The notes beneath the pieces were generated by a model that did no database searches, was not told the origin of the DNA, and worked only from the letters and a program-made list of their open reading frames with translations. Position numbers and translations under genes: made by a program. Shown here in pieces: positions 25,876 to 34,131 of a stretch of 64,000 bases of DNA; the first letter of the stretch is position 1, and each line of letters opens with the position of its first letter. The stretch comes from an uncultured Oscillospiraceae bacterium (lineage in GTDB: Bacteria; Bacillota; Clostridia; Oscillospirales; Acutalibacteraceae): assembly GCA_900541975.1 (NCBI GenBank), contig UQLR01000014.1, positions 1-64,000 on the forward strand. The letters are read 5' to 3'.

Positions 25876-26981
25876 AAAAACTTGTGATTATTGGTGCCAA
25901 TGATTTTCAAAACCGCCTGATTTTAAAAGCCAGAGCACTGGGGTTTGAAACGCATGTTTTTGCCTGGGAGGATGGAGCGGTCGGCAAAGAGACGGCAGAT
26001 TTTTTTTATCCGGTCAGTATTACCGAAAAGGAAGAAATTTTGCGTATCTGTAAAACAATACGTCCGTCCGGTATTACAACCATCGCCTCCGACCTTGCGG
26101 TCCCTACGGTAAATTATGTCGCGCAGGCGCTTTCCCTCAATGGAAACCCCTATGCCGTTTCCCAAAAATGTACCAACAAATTTGAAATGCGTCGGGCGTT
26201 TTTGAACCATGGAATTCCTACGCCCAGGTTCATCAGATCAGGGGCGTCTATTGACTTTTGCGCGCTTGCGGATTTTCGTTATCCGTTAATTGTAAAGCCA
26301 ACCGACCGCAGCGGCAGCAGGGGGATTTACAAAGTGCTTTCGCCTGAAAATTTGCAGGCGGCGGTCGATCTGTCTATACAGAGCGCGTTTGAAAAACAGG
26401 TGATAATAGAAGAGTTTATTGAAGGGCAGGAATACAGCTGCGAATGCATCTCTTATCACGGAGCACATACCTTTCTTGCCTTTACAAAAAAGTTTACAAC
26501 TGGTGCTCCGCATTATATAGAAACAGGCCACAGACAGCCTTCAGACATACCGCAGGCGATACAGGAAAAGGCGAAAGCGGTTGTTTTTAAAGCCCTTGAT
26601 GCACTTTGTATACAAAACGGGGCGAGCCACAGCGAATTTAAGATTGACAAAGCGGGGAATATAGGATTAATTGAAGTCGGGGCGCGTATGGGTGGCGATT
26701 GTATCGGGTCAGATCTGGTCATCCTTTCCACAGGCTATGATTTTTTAAAAATGGTCATAGATGTTGCCTGCGGCCAGGCGCCAGACTTAAGGCCGGCTGG
26801 CAAAAGCGTGAGCAAGGCGGAAATCCGCTTTCTCTTTTCGGAAGAAGACGTGCGTGCGCTGGAAAAAATAAAAGCAGAAAATCCTGCTTCGATTTACCGG
26901 ACCAGCGCAATTGATTTATCTAATCTTGGAAAAATAAAAGACAGCGCAACAAGACTGGGATATTATATTTTAACAAACTAA
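25872..26981 (+). CDS. ATP-grasp carboxylate-amine ligase, first copy
   Basis: A 369-residue ATP-grasp enzyme, start at the ATGA overlap with wecE. The central and C-terminal ATP-grasp folds are visible: PLIVKPTDRSGSRGIYKV (nucleotide lysine and glycine loop), IIEEFIEGQEYSCEC, and metal-binding GLIEVGARMGGDCI. The family joins a carboxylate to an amine through an acyl-phosphate and includes L-amino-acid ligases and PurK/CarB-like enzymes. Placed behind a 4-amino-sugar transaminase, the likely acceptor is the sugar amine or an amino acid; this is inference. Paralogue of the next gene at low identity. Confidence 0.82.
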   Translation: MKKLVIIGANDFQNRLILKARALGFETHVFAWEDGAVGKETADFFYPVSITEKEEILRICKTIRPSGITTIASDLAVPTVNYVAQALSLNGNPYAVSQKCTNKFEMRRAFLNHGIPTPRFIRSGASIDFCALADFRYPLIVKPTDRSGSRGIYKVLSPENLQAAVDLSIQSAFEKQVIIEEFIEGQEYSCECISYHGAHTFLAFTKKFTTGAPHYIETGHRQPSDIPQAIQEKAKAVVFKALDALCIQNGASHSEFKIDKAGNIGLIEVGARMGGDCIGSDLVILSTGYDFLKMVIDVACGQAPDLRPAGKSVSKAEIRFLFSEEDVRALEKIKAENPASIYRTSAIDLSNLGKIKDSATRLGYYILTN

Positions 26982-27005
26982 CAATTTAATGCGGGGGTTG
27001 TATTT

Positions 27006-28196
27006 ATGGGAAAGAAACTTATGATCCTGGGCGCCGGCAGGGGGCAGGTTGGTCTAATCCAAACTGCAAAGAAACTGGGGTATACCACAGTTGTTACAAG
27101 CATTCCTGGCAATTACCCGGGGTTTGCATATGCCGACGAAATCTGCCATGCAGACATTTCTAACCCGCAGCAGGTGTCGCAGGCGGCAATGCGGCTTGGC
27201 GTTTCGGGCATAGCAACCGCCTGCCTTGACACAGGTGTTCCGGCGCTTGGCTACGCGTGCGAACAAAACCGTTTGAACGGCTTATCTGAACGGTCCGCCA
27301 AATTGTGCGGAGATAAACTGCTGATGAAAACTGCGTTTATGGAAAAAGGCGTTAATACGGCGCGGTTTAAAAAGGTGTCGTCTTTAGAAGACATGGAACG
27401 TGTTTTAGAAGTATTGCACCTGCCCCTGATTATTAAAGCTGTGGATCTGCAGGGCAGCAGAGGGATTTTTATAGCAAGGACCAGGGAGGAACTCCTTGAC
27501 GGCTATGAGAAGGCTATGCATGAGACAAAAAAGGATTTTTGTATTATTGAAGAGTTTATAGAAGGGTATGAGTTTGGCGCGCAGGCGTTTGTTGTAGACC
27601 ACAAAGTTCTGTTTATTTTGCCGTGCGGCGACGAAACGTATATGGCAGGCACCGCCATTCCTGTGGGGCACTATGCGCCTTTACAGTTGGAAGAAGACGT
27701 TTTGCAGCAGGTGTATGAGCAAGTTTCCCTGGCCATAAGCGCAGTTGAGTTAAACAATTGCGCTGTGAATATTGATATGATCTTAAAAGACAAAAAGGTA
27801 TATATGATTGAGCTTACCGGCAGAATCGGCGCCAATTGTTTGCCGGAACTTACGTCTATTTATTATGGCGTTGATATTTATAGAATGATTATTGATACGG
27901 CGCTGGGGAAGAACCCCGAAGCATATTTTCATGCAGCAAAAAAGAAACCTACCCCCTGTTATGCCAAAATGTTGTTATCTGAAAAAAGCGGGACTATTCA
28001 AAAAATTATCAATCAGAACGGCGATCACAGCGATATTGTCGAAACCACTTTTTTTGTACACGAAGGCGACACGATTAACCGTTTTTCAAATTCGCGCGAT
28101 TGCCTGGGGCAGGTCATCGTAAAGGGGAACACGTTAGAGGAATGCGAAAAATTGATAACAAAGGTTGTTTCAAATATTCAATTTGTGTTGGAGTAG
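27006..28196 (+). CDS. ATP-grasp carboxylate-amine ligase, second copy
   Basis: A 396-residue ATP-grasp protein. The N-terminal pre-ATP-grasp domain opens MGKKLMILGAGRGQVGLIQ. The ATP-binding part has PLIIKAVDLQGSRGIF and FCIIEEFIEGYEFGAQ, and the metal site is YMIELTGRIGANCLPEL. It begins 24 bp after the first copy, with GGGGG upstream. Two consecutive ligases suggest two coupling steps or two donors. Substrate unknown. Confidence 0.82.
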   Translation: MGKKLMILGAGRGQVGLIQTAKKLGYTTVVTSIPGNYPGFAYADEICHADISNPQQVSQAAMRLGVSGIATACLDTGVPALGYACEQNRLNGLSERSAKLCGDKLLMKTAFMEKGVNTARFKKVSSLEDMERVLEVLHLPLIIKAVDLQGSRGIFIARTREELLDGYEKAMHETKKDFCIIEEFIEGYEFGAQAFVVDHKVLFILPCGDETYMAGTAIPVGHYAPLQLEEDVLQQVYEQVSLAISAVELNNCAVNIDMILKDKKVYMIELTGRIGANCLPELTSIYYGVDIYRMIIDTALGKNPEAYFHAAKKKPTPCYAKMLLSEKSGTIQKIINQNGDHSDIVETTFFVHEGDTINRFSNSRDCLGQVIVKGNTLEECEKLITKVVSNIQFVLE

Positions 28197-28199
28197 TCA

Positions 28200-28937
28200 A
28201 TGGATACAAAAAAAGTTTTTATTCACGATACGTCTGTAGTTTTAGATACCTGCTGCGAAGATGACGCAAAAATATATCAAAACTGCAATGTACAGCGCTG
28301 CCGTCTGGGTGTGCATACCAGCATTGGCGATTTTTCCAGAATTGCAGATTCCAGCTTTTCTGAGCATGTCGCAATTCAAAGAAACGCAATGATTTATTCT
28401 TCCTGTATCGGAAGGTACACCTATACAGGAAGAAATTTTACAGCCTGGCACTGTACAGTGGGCGGCTTTTGCTCTGTTTCCTGGAATGTGAGCATCGGGG
28501 GCGCCAATCATGACTATACAAAAACGACAACGCACGCTTTTCTTTATTCGCCCGATTTTGGGATGCTCCCGGAAGGCCATGCGCCCGGCTATAATCGGTT
28601 TAAGGAAAAGTGTGTGATTGGAAACGACGTTTGGATTGCGGCCAATGCATGTATATGTAGGGGCGTTACGGTGGGAGACGGTGCGGTCGTTGCCGCCGGC
28701 GCAGTGGTTACGAAAGACGTCGATCCGTATACCATTGTTGCCGGAGTTCCTGCAAAGCCTGTCAGAAAAAGATTTTCAGAGGATATTATTGCTGTTTTAC
28801 AAAAAAGCAAATGGTGGAATTACCCGGAGAAGGTCATAAAAGAACATTTTGATTTATTTAACTGTACGCCTGATATTTACACTGCAAAAAAAATACTGCA
28901 GCTTCGTGAAAAATTTGATCCGGAGATGATACGATGA
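28200..28937 (+). CDS. Hexapeptide-repeat acyltransferase (CatB/LbH type)
   Basis: A 245-residue left-handed beta-helix acyltransferase. Isoleucine/valine-rich hexapeptide turns run through most of the chain, ending in [19 protein letters not shown], then [18 protein letters not shown] and [14 protein letters not shown], the CatB-type CoA-binding signature. SIGGANHDY contains the putative catalytic His. It starts 3 bp after the second ATP-grasp gene and overlaps the next by ATGA. It may acetylate or otherwise acylate the amino sugar. Confidence 0.86.
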   Translation: MDTKKVFIHDTSVVLDTCCEDDAKIYQNCNVQRCRLGVHTSIGDFSRIADSSFSEHVAIQRNAMIYSSCIGRYTYTGRNFTAWHCTVGGFCSVSWNVSIGGANHDYTKTTTHAFLYSPDFGMLPEGHAPGYNRFKEKCVIGNDVWIAANACICRGVTVGDGAVVAAGAVVTKDVDPYTIVAGVPAKPVRKRFSEDIIAVLQKSKWWNYPEKVIKEHFDLFNCTPDIYTAKKILQLREKFDPEMIR

Positions 28938-29887
28938 TAATTTCCATAGCCATACCCTGTTACAATTCGTCCAAAACGCTCAGGCAGGTTGTCAATGAGA
29001 TAAAGTCGGTTATTCAGACAAGGGAAAATACCGACTATCAGATTATTCTTGTCAACGACACCTCCCCGGATAATACGTTTGAAGTTATTACACAATTGTG
29101 CAGCGAAGACAACAAAATTATTGGCGTGGATTTGTCCAAAAACTATGGACAGGCGTCTGCACAAATGGCTGCAATTGGGTATATAAAAGGGGATGTGGCT
29201 GTTTTTATGGATGATGATGGACAGCATCCTCCCGCAGAGCTATTTAAGCTGGTGGATAAAATTTCAGACGGCTTTGATGTGGTCTATGCACAGTTTTCTT
29301 CCAAAAAGCATTCTTTGTTTAAAAGAGCGACCAGCCGCATTAATTCCAAAATATTGGAATTTACAAACAGAAAGCCAAAGGGCATACAGCTGTCAAGCTA
29401 TTTTGCCTTAAGCAAATTTGCCGTACAGGCGCTTAAAAATTACAAAAGCCCTTTTCCGTCGTTGGGCGGATATTTACTGCAGGTCACAGGAAGAATCGCA
29501 AATGTGCAAGTGGAGCACAGGGCAAGAATCTGCGGACGCAGCAATTACAGCTTTAAAAAATTGCTTAAACTTTGGCTGCAGGGCTTTACCAATTTTTCCA
29601 TTGCCCCTTTGCGCTTTGCGTCTATCGTGGGGTCGTTGTGCGCTGCGGTGGGTATCATTGCCGGAATTGTTCTGGTGGTAAGAAAGTTGATTTTCCCGAA
29701 TATCGCAGTCGGGTATACCTCAATTGTTTCCGTCCTTCTGTTTATTGGCGGGCTTATCATGCTTATGCTGGGCATACTTGGGGAATATCTGGGAAGAATT
29801 TACATATTGTTGAGCAATATGCCGCAGTATGAAGTTAGAAATGCATTAAATTATACAGAAATGAATGAGGATATTGATGAATCATAA
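28934..29887 (+). CDS. Polyprenyl-phosphate glycosyltransferase, GT2 (GtrB/ArnC-like)
   Basis: A 317-residue membrane-bound family-2 glycosyltransferase. The N-terminal catalytic domain has [24 protein letters not shown] and the metal-binding [10 protein letters not shown]. Two C-terminal transmembrane helices (about 225-290) and the [13 protein letters not shown] amphipathic stretch are the marks of DPM1/GtrB/ArnC enzymes, which move a sugar from a nucleotide onto undecaprenyl phosphate at the inner face of the membrane. It is followed at once by two small flippase-like genes. Confidence 0.88.
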   Translation: MIISIAIPCYNSSKTLRQVVNEIKSVIQTRENTDYQIILVNDTSPDNTFEVITQLCSEDNKIIGVDLSKNYGQASAQMAAIGYIKGDVAVFMDDDGQHPPAELFKLVDKISDGFDVVYAQFSSKKHSLFKRATSRINSKILEFTNRKPKGIQLSSYFALSKFAVQALKNYKSPFPSLGGYLLQVTGRIANVQVEHRARICGRSNYSFKKLLKLWLQGFTNFSIAPLRFASIVGSLCAAVGIIAGIVLVVRKLIFPNIAVGYTSIVSVLLFIGGLIMLMLGILGEYLGRIYILLSNMPQYEVRNALNYTEMNEDIDES

Positions 29888-30227
29888 GCCAAAAGTAAAA
29901 GATTACATATTTTTACATGTTATTCTGCTTCAAATTTCCTTGTGTGGACTCTTGTCGAAATTTGCCGCGTCCTACGATTTTTTATCGTTTGAATTTTGTC
30001 TGTTTTACGGCCTGATGATTATAAACCTGGGAATTTATGCAATTCTTTGGCAGCAGGTTTTAAAGCGGATTTCTCTGACGACGGCCTTTTGTAACAAAGC
30101 GGTTACGATTATATGGGGAATGTTATGGGGCTTTTTTATTTTTCATGAGCAAATTACTGTCAATATGCTCATTGGCGCCGTCATTGTACTGGTCGGCGTA
30201 TGTTTGGTGGTGACGGCCAATGAATGA
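29877..30227 (+). CDS. Small four-helix EmrE/ArnE-like membrane protein, first
   Basis: A 116-residue protein with four predicted transmembrane helices of the SMR/EamA half-transporter kind. The start at 29877 overlaps the glycosyltransferase stop and has GAGG upstream. WGMLWGFFIFHEQITVNMLIGAVIVLVGVC contains the typical E-x-x-T...GxxxIxxG pattern near the last helix. By analogy with ArnE/ArnF, it and the next protein may form a heterodimer that flips a lipid-linked amino sugar. The analogy is inference. Confidence 0.75.
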   Translation: MNHKPKVKDYIFLHVILLQISLCGLLSKFAASYDFLSFEFCLFYGLMIINLGIYAILWQQVLKRISLTTAFCNKAVTIIWGMLWGFFIFHEQITVNMLIGAVIVLVGVCLVVTANE

Positions 30228-30564
30228 TTTATTGCTATATACGCTTTTGTACCTTTTGGGCGTATTTGTTTCGTCTGTTTCACAGATTATCCTTAAAAAA
30301 AGCGCAGGAATCCATTATAGAAATAAAATTCGGGAATATTTCAATTTGCGCGTGATCCTCGCGTATACAATTTTTTTTCTGGCAACCCTGTGTACCGTTT
30401 TTGCATATAAATATGTACCGCTGTCCATGGGGCCAATTTTAGGTGCAACAGAATATGTTTTTGTTGCCCTTTTAAGCTTTTTCCTTTTAAAAGAAAAGAT
30501 TGGCAATAAAAAGTTGGCAGGTCTTCTTGTGATTATTGCGGGGGTCATTATATTTTCCCTTTAA
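30220..30564 (+). CDS. Small four-helix EmrE/ArnF-like membrane protein, second
   Basis: A 114-residue four-helix protein of the same superfamily as its neighbour, starting inside it with an 8-bp overlap. Visible features are SQIILKKSAG in the first helix, TEYVFVALLSFFLLKEKIG and the terminal KLAGLLVIIAGVIIFSL. The paired, overlapping genes suggest obligate heterodimerisation. Confidence 0.78.
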   Translation: MNDLLLYTLLYLLGVFVSSVSQIILKKSAGIHYRNKIREYFNLRVILAYTIFFLATLCTVFAYKYVPLSMGPILGATEYVFVALLSFFLLKEKIGNKKLAGLLVIIAGVIIFSL

Positions 30565-30662
30565 GGACTACGGAATAAAGCAGAATAATGCTGTAAGACG
30601 CAGGGCCGTTTAAAAAAGACGAAAGAGAGTTTTGACAATGCTTGTCAAAGGGGAGGGGAACC

Positions 30663-31538
30663 ATGAAAGGAATTATTCTTGCCGGCGGCAAAGGTACGCG
30701 TTTGTACCCAATGACACAGGTGGTGTCCAAACAACTTTTACCAATTTATGATAAACCAATGGTTTATTACCCGCTATCTGTTTTGCTTTTGGCAGACATA
30801 CGGGAGGTGCTGGTGATTTCGTCCCCGGACGATCTTCCGCTTTATGAAAAACTGTTGGGGGATGGCCGACGCTTTGGCATATCGCTTTCCTATAAAGCGC
30901 AGGAAAAACCACAGGGGTTGGCACAGGCGTTTATCATCGGAGAGGATTTTATTAACGGAGACAGCGTATGCCTGATTCTGGGCGACAATATTTTTTATGG
31001 ACAGGACTTCACGCGGGTGCTCAATGCGGCGAAAAAAAGAAAAGAAGGCGCTACCATTTTTGGGTACCCGGTTAAAAATCCGTCTGCTTTTGGCGTTGTA
31101 GAGTTCGATCAAAACCAGCATGTTGTTTCTATTGAGGAAAAGCCGGAAAAGCCAAAATCCAGTTACGCGGTACCCGGTCTGTATTTTTACGATAACAGCG
31201 TTGTACATATAGCAAAAGACATACGTCCCTCCGCACGCGGAGAGCTGGAAATTACTTCTGTAAACGAGCGTTACCTTGCAATGGGACGGCTGCATGTTTC
31301 ACTGCTTGGGCGCGGAATGGCGTGGTTGGATACAGGCACGCCCGAGGGCATGCTCAAGGCGGCGGAATACGTGGAAGCGGTTCAGTCCCGTCAGGGGTTT
31401 TACATATCCTGCCCGGAAGAGATCGCGTGGCGGCGTGGTTTTATCAATACAAAGCAGCTCGAAGAAATTGGCCGGCAGCTGCAAATGACTGATTATGGCC
31501 GGTATCTTCTTTCTCTTGCGGAGGAGGCGGTAAAATGA
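30663..31538 (+). CDS. rfbA: Glucose-1-phosphate thymidylyltransferase
   Basis: Makes dTDP-glucose from glucose-1-phosphate and dTTP. The 291-residue protein starts [18 protein letters not shown] at an ATG with GAGGGG upstream (30663; an upstream ATG at 30642 is not supported). [31 protein letters not shown] and [15 protein letters not shown] are family signatures. It overlaps rfbB by ATGA. No rfbC or rfbD is present in this operon, which directs the pathway towards amino sugars rather than rhamnose. Confidence 0.96.
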   Translation: MKGIILAGGKGTRLYPMTQVVSKQLLPIYDKPMVYYPLSVLLLADIREVLVISSPDDLPLYEKLLGDGRRFGISLSYKAQEKPQGLAQAFIIGEDFINGDSVCLILGDNIFYGQDFTRVLNAAKKRKEGATIFGYPVKNPSAFGVVEFDQNQHVVSIEEKPEKPKSSYAVPGLYFYDNSVVHIAKDIRPSARGELEITSVNERYLAMGRLHVSLLGRGMAWLDTGTPEGMLKAAEYVEAVQSRQGFYISCPEEIAWRRGFINTKQLEEIGRQLQMTDYGRYLLSLAEEAVK

Positions 31539-32554
31539 AAATTCTAGTAACAGGCGGCGCCGGTTTTATCGGCAGCAATTTTATTTATTATATGCTGCAG
31601 GCGCATCCGGATGATCAAATTGTCTGCCTCGACAGCCTGACCTATGCAGGAAATATGCAAACGCTCAGGGGCGCACTGCAAAATAAAAACTTTCGCTTTG
31701 TCAGGGGCGATATAACAAACCGCAGGGACGTTTTTGACTTGTTTGCACAGGAGCAGTTTGACGTGGTGGTCAATTTTGCGGCGGAAAGCCATGTGGACCG
31801 TTCTATACTGGACCCCGGTGTGTTTCTTAAAACCAATGTTTTGGGTACACAGGTACTGCTAGACGCTTCCAGGGCTTACGGCGTTTCCCGCTATCATCAG
31901 ATTTCTACAGACGAGGTATACGGCGATTTACCGCTGAACAGGCCAGACCTCTTTTTTACAGAGGAAACACCGCTGCATACCTCAAGCCCATATTCGGCAA
32001 GTAAAGCTTCGGCAGATCTGCTTGTGCTGGCATATTACAGAACCTATGGGCTTCCCGTGACAATTTCGCGCTGTTCTAACAATTACGGACCGTACCATTT
32101 TCCGGAAAAGCTGATTCCGCTTATGATAATCAATGCGCTGCACAACAAGCCCTTGCCTGTATATGGCAAAGGAGAAAATGTACGGGACTGGCTGTATGTA
32201 GAGGATCACTGCAGCGCGGTGGATTTGATTGTGCGCAGGGGAAAAGCCGGAGAAGTGTATAACATAGGTGGACATAACGAAAGAAAAAATATTGACGTTG
32301 TCAAGCAGATTCTGCATATTCTGGGGAAGGATACCTCCCTGATTACGTTTGTAAAGGACAGGGCGGGGCATGACAGGCGCTATGCAATTGATCCGGCAAA
32401 GATTCATAAAGAATTGGGATGGCTGCCCAAAACAAACTTTAACGACGGCCTTGAAAAAACGATACAGTGGTATCTGGAGCATAAGGACTGGTGGGAGGAA
32501 ATTATCAGCGGCGACTACCAAAGCTATTATGAAAAAATGTATGAAAAAAAATAA
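31535..32554 (+). CDS. rfbB: dTDP-glucose 4,6-dehydratase
   Basis: NAD-dependent short-chain dehydrogenase/reductase that converts dTDP-glucose to dTDP-4-keto-6-deoxyglucose, the WecE substrate. It has 339 residues. [13 protein letters not shown] binds [12 protein letters not shown] holds the active-site acids, and [12 protein letters not shown] supplies the Tyr-x-x-x-Lys pair. Last gene of the operon; a new gene begins 120 bp on. Confidence 0.96.
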   Translation: MKILVTGGAGFIGSNFIYYMLQAHPDDQIVCLDSLTYAGNMQTLRGALQNKNFRFVRGDITNRRDVFDLFAQEQFDVVVNFAAESHVDRSILDPGVFLKTNVLGTQVLLDASRAYGVSRYHQISTDEVYGDLPLNRPDLFFTEETPLHTSSPYSASKASADLLVLAYYRTYGLPVTISRCSNNYGPYHFPEKLIPLMIINALHNKPLPVYGKGENVRDWLYVEDHCSAVDLIVRRGKAGEVYNIGGHNERKNIDVVKQILHILGKDTSLITFVKDRAGHDRRYAIDPAKIHKELGWLPKTNFNDGLEKTIQWYLEHKDWWEEIISGDYQSYYEKMYEKK

Positions 32555-32673
32555 ATCTTTTCAGGCGATTCTTTTTTACGTATATTGACAATATATATTT
32601 TAGTATGATAAACTGTATATAACAGCGTGAGGGGTACTCATTTTGTTATTTTACTTTTGAGGAGGCATTAAAA

Positions 32674-33105
32674 ATGGATAACAACAATAACAACATCCCC
32701 CAGCAGGATCCCATGAACAATCAGCCGCAGGAGCAGCCGGTCTACCAGCAGCCGCCAATGAATACGCAACCCCCGATGGGCCCTGTTAAGGACCCCAACA
32801 AGGGCAAAGCGATTGCTTCACTTGTTTTGGGTATTGTCAGTATTGCAATCTCATGGTTTATTAGCGTTGGCGCAATTGTAACGCTGGCTCTTGGTATTGT
32901 GGGAATTGTTCTTGCAAACAATTACAAAAAGAGCATGAATGAATATTCCACAAGCGGCAGCTTGGCGACAGCCGGTATGGTTCTTTCCATTATTGGCGTA
33001 GCATGCTCCGGTATCGCACTTGTGTGCTCTATTTGTGTAATTTGCAGTGTTGCAGGCATTGCGGGGTCTGGACTTTCCTATTCTTCTTTTTCTTCTTTAT
33101 ACTAA
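32674..33105 (+). CDS. DUF4190 membrane protein with Gln/Asn/Pro-rich N-terminus
   Basis: A 143-residue protein. Residues 1-45 are a disordered Asn/Gln/Pro-rich tail with QPVYQQPPMNTQPPMGP-type repeats. The DUF4190 domain follows: two hydrophobic segments with KGKAIASLVLGIVSI, LALGIVGIVLA and ATAGMVLSIIG. GAGGAGG lies 9 nt before the ATG. The DUF has no established function and is common in Gram-positives. Confidence 0.85.
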   Translation: MDNNNNNIPQQDPMNNQPQEQPVYQQPPMNTQPPMGPVKDPNKGKAIASLVLGIVSIAISWFISVGAIVTLALGIVGIVLANNYKKSMNEYSTSGSLATAGMVLSIIGVACSGIALVCSICVICSVAGIAGSGLSYSSFSSLY

Positions 33106-33183
33106 TTTTTTACAATTGGAAAACGCGGGGCAGTGTGTTCTGTATTGCAGAACACCTGCCTTGTTTTTTAAATGGAGGTTTTC

Positions 33184-34008
33184 ATGTTTCCCCTGATTCA
33201 TCTTTTTGGAAGAGAAATATCTACCTACGGTATTATGGTGGGATTGGGAATTCTTGCATGTTATCTGGCCGTTGTTCGGCCTGGGCTTAAGCGTTGTAAG
33301 GATTTAAAAGGTACAACGGTTGTTACGCTTAGCCTGTGGGCTGCGTTGGGGCTTTTTCTTGGCGCGCATCTGCTTTATGGCCTTACCCATGCCTGGAAAA
33401 TTGGTTATGCGTTTACACATTTGGACAAGGTCTTTCAAAGCTGGGATTCCTTTGCGGCTTATGGTGCGGATATTTTTGGAGGTATGGTTTTTTACGGAGG
33501 ACTAATCGGGGCGGTGATTGCCGCAGCCATTTATTTAAAGGCTTCCAGACAGGATATGGCTGGTTATGCAGACCTGTTAAGCCCGGCAATCCCTCTATTT
33601 CACGCCTTTGGCAGAATCGGCTGTTTTTTGGGCGGATGCTGCTATGGTGTGGAATCGCCGTTTGGGTTTGTTTATACAAATTCACTGGTGCCAGAGGCAA
33701 ACGGCGTTTCCCGTTTTCCTGTCCAGTTGGTGGAAGCGGCCGCAAATTTTTTGCTGGCAATTTGTATGCTTTGGCTTTTTCATAAGAAAAAGCCTGGAAA
33801 AGGGCGGCTGATTTTGGTTTATGGGCTTTCTTACCCGGTTATACGTTTTATTCTGGAATTCTGGCGCGGCGACCAGATTCGTGGGATTTTTTTCGGGCTT
33901 TCCACATCGCAGTGGATCAGCATTGCTGTGTTTGCAGTATCGGCAGCCGTTGTTGTGTGTGATTTCGCCCGAAGCAGAAAAAATCGGCGAAGTTCCGCAG
34001 CAGTATAG
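33184..34008 (+). CDS. Lgt-family paralogue (divergent prolipoprotein diacylglyceryl transferase)
   Basis: A 274-residue, seven-helix Lgt-fold protein. I start it at 33184, with GGAGG 5 nt upstream. The Lgt signature region reads HAFGRIGCFLGGCCYG instead of GRWGNFMNQEAFG, with three Cys in seven residues. The canonical Lgt at 2650-3480 keeps the normal form. Clostridia often carry such a second member, and its substrate is not known. It may modify a different acceptor. Confidence 0.82.
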   Translation: MFPLIHLFGREISTYGIMVGLGILACYLAVVRPGLKRCKDLKGTTVVTLSLWAALGLFLGAHLLYGLTHAWKIGYAFTHLDKVFQSWDSFAAYGADIFGGMVFYGGLIGAVIAAAIYLKASRQDMAGYADLLSPAIPLFHAFGRIGCFLGGCCYGVESPFGFVYTNSLVPEANGVSRFPVQLVEAAANFLLAICMLWLFHKKKPGKGRLILVYGLSYPVIRFILEFWRGDQIRGIFFGLSTSQWISIAVFAVSAAVVVCDFARSRKNRRSSAAV

Positions 34009-34050
34009 AAGGCAGTAGATTGTTTTACGCTTGCCATGCGCACAAATAAA

Positions 34051-34088
34051 AGAAACCCGCAATACAACTTGTTGTATTGCGGGTTTCT
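34051..34088. terminator. Bidirectional terminator
   Basis: An 18-bp perfect inverted repeat (AGAAACCCGCAATACAAC and complement) between convergent genes, with A/T tails on both sides. Confidence 0.85.
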
Positions 34089-34131
34089 TAAATGGCGCTT
34101 TTTAATTTATGCCGCTTATCCGAGCGTGTAA

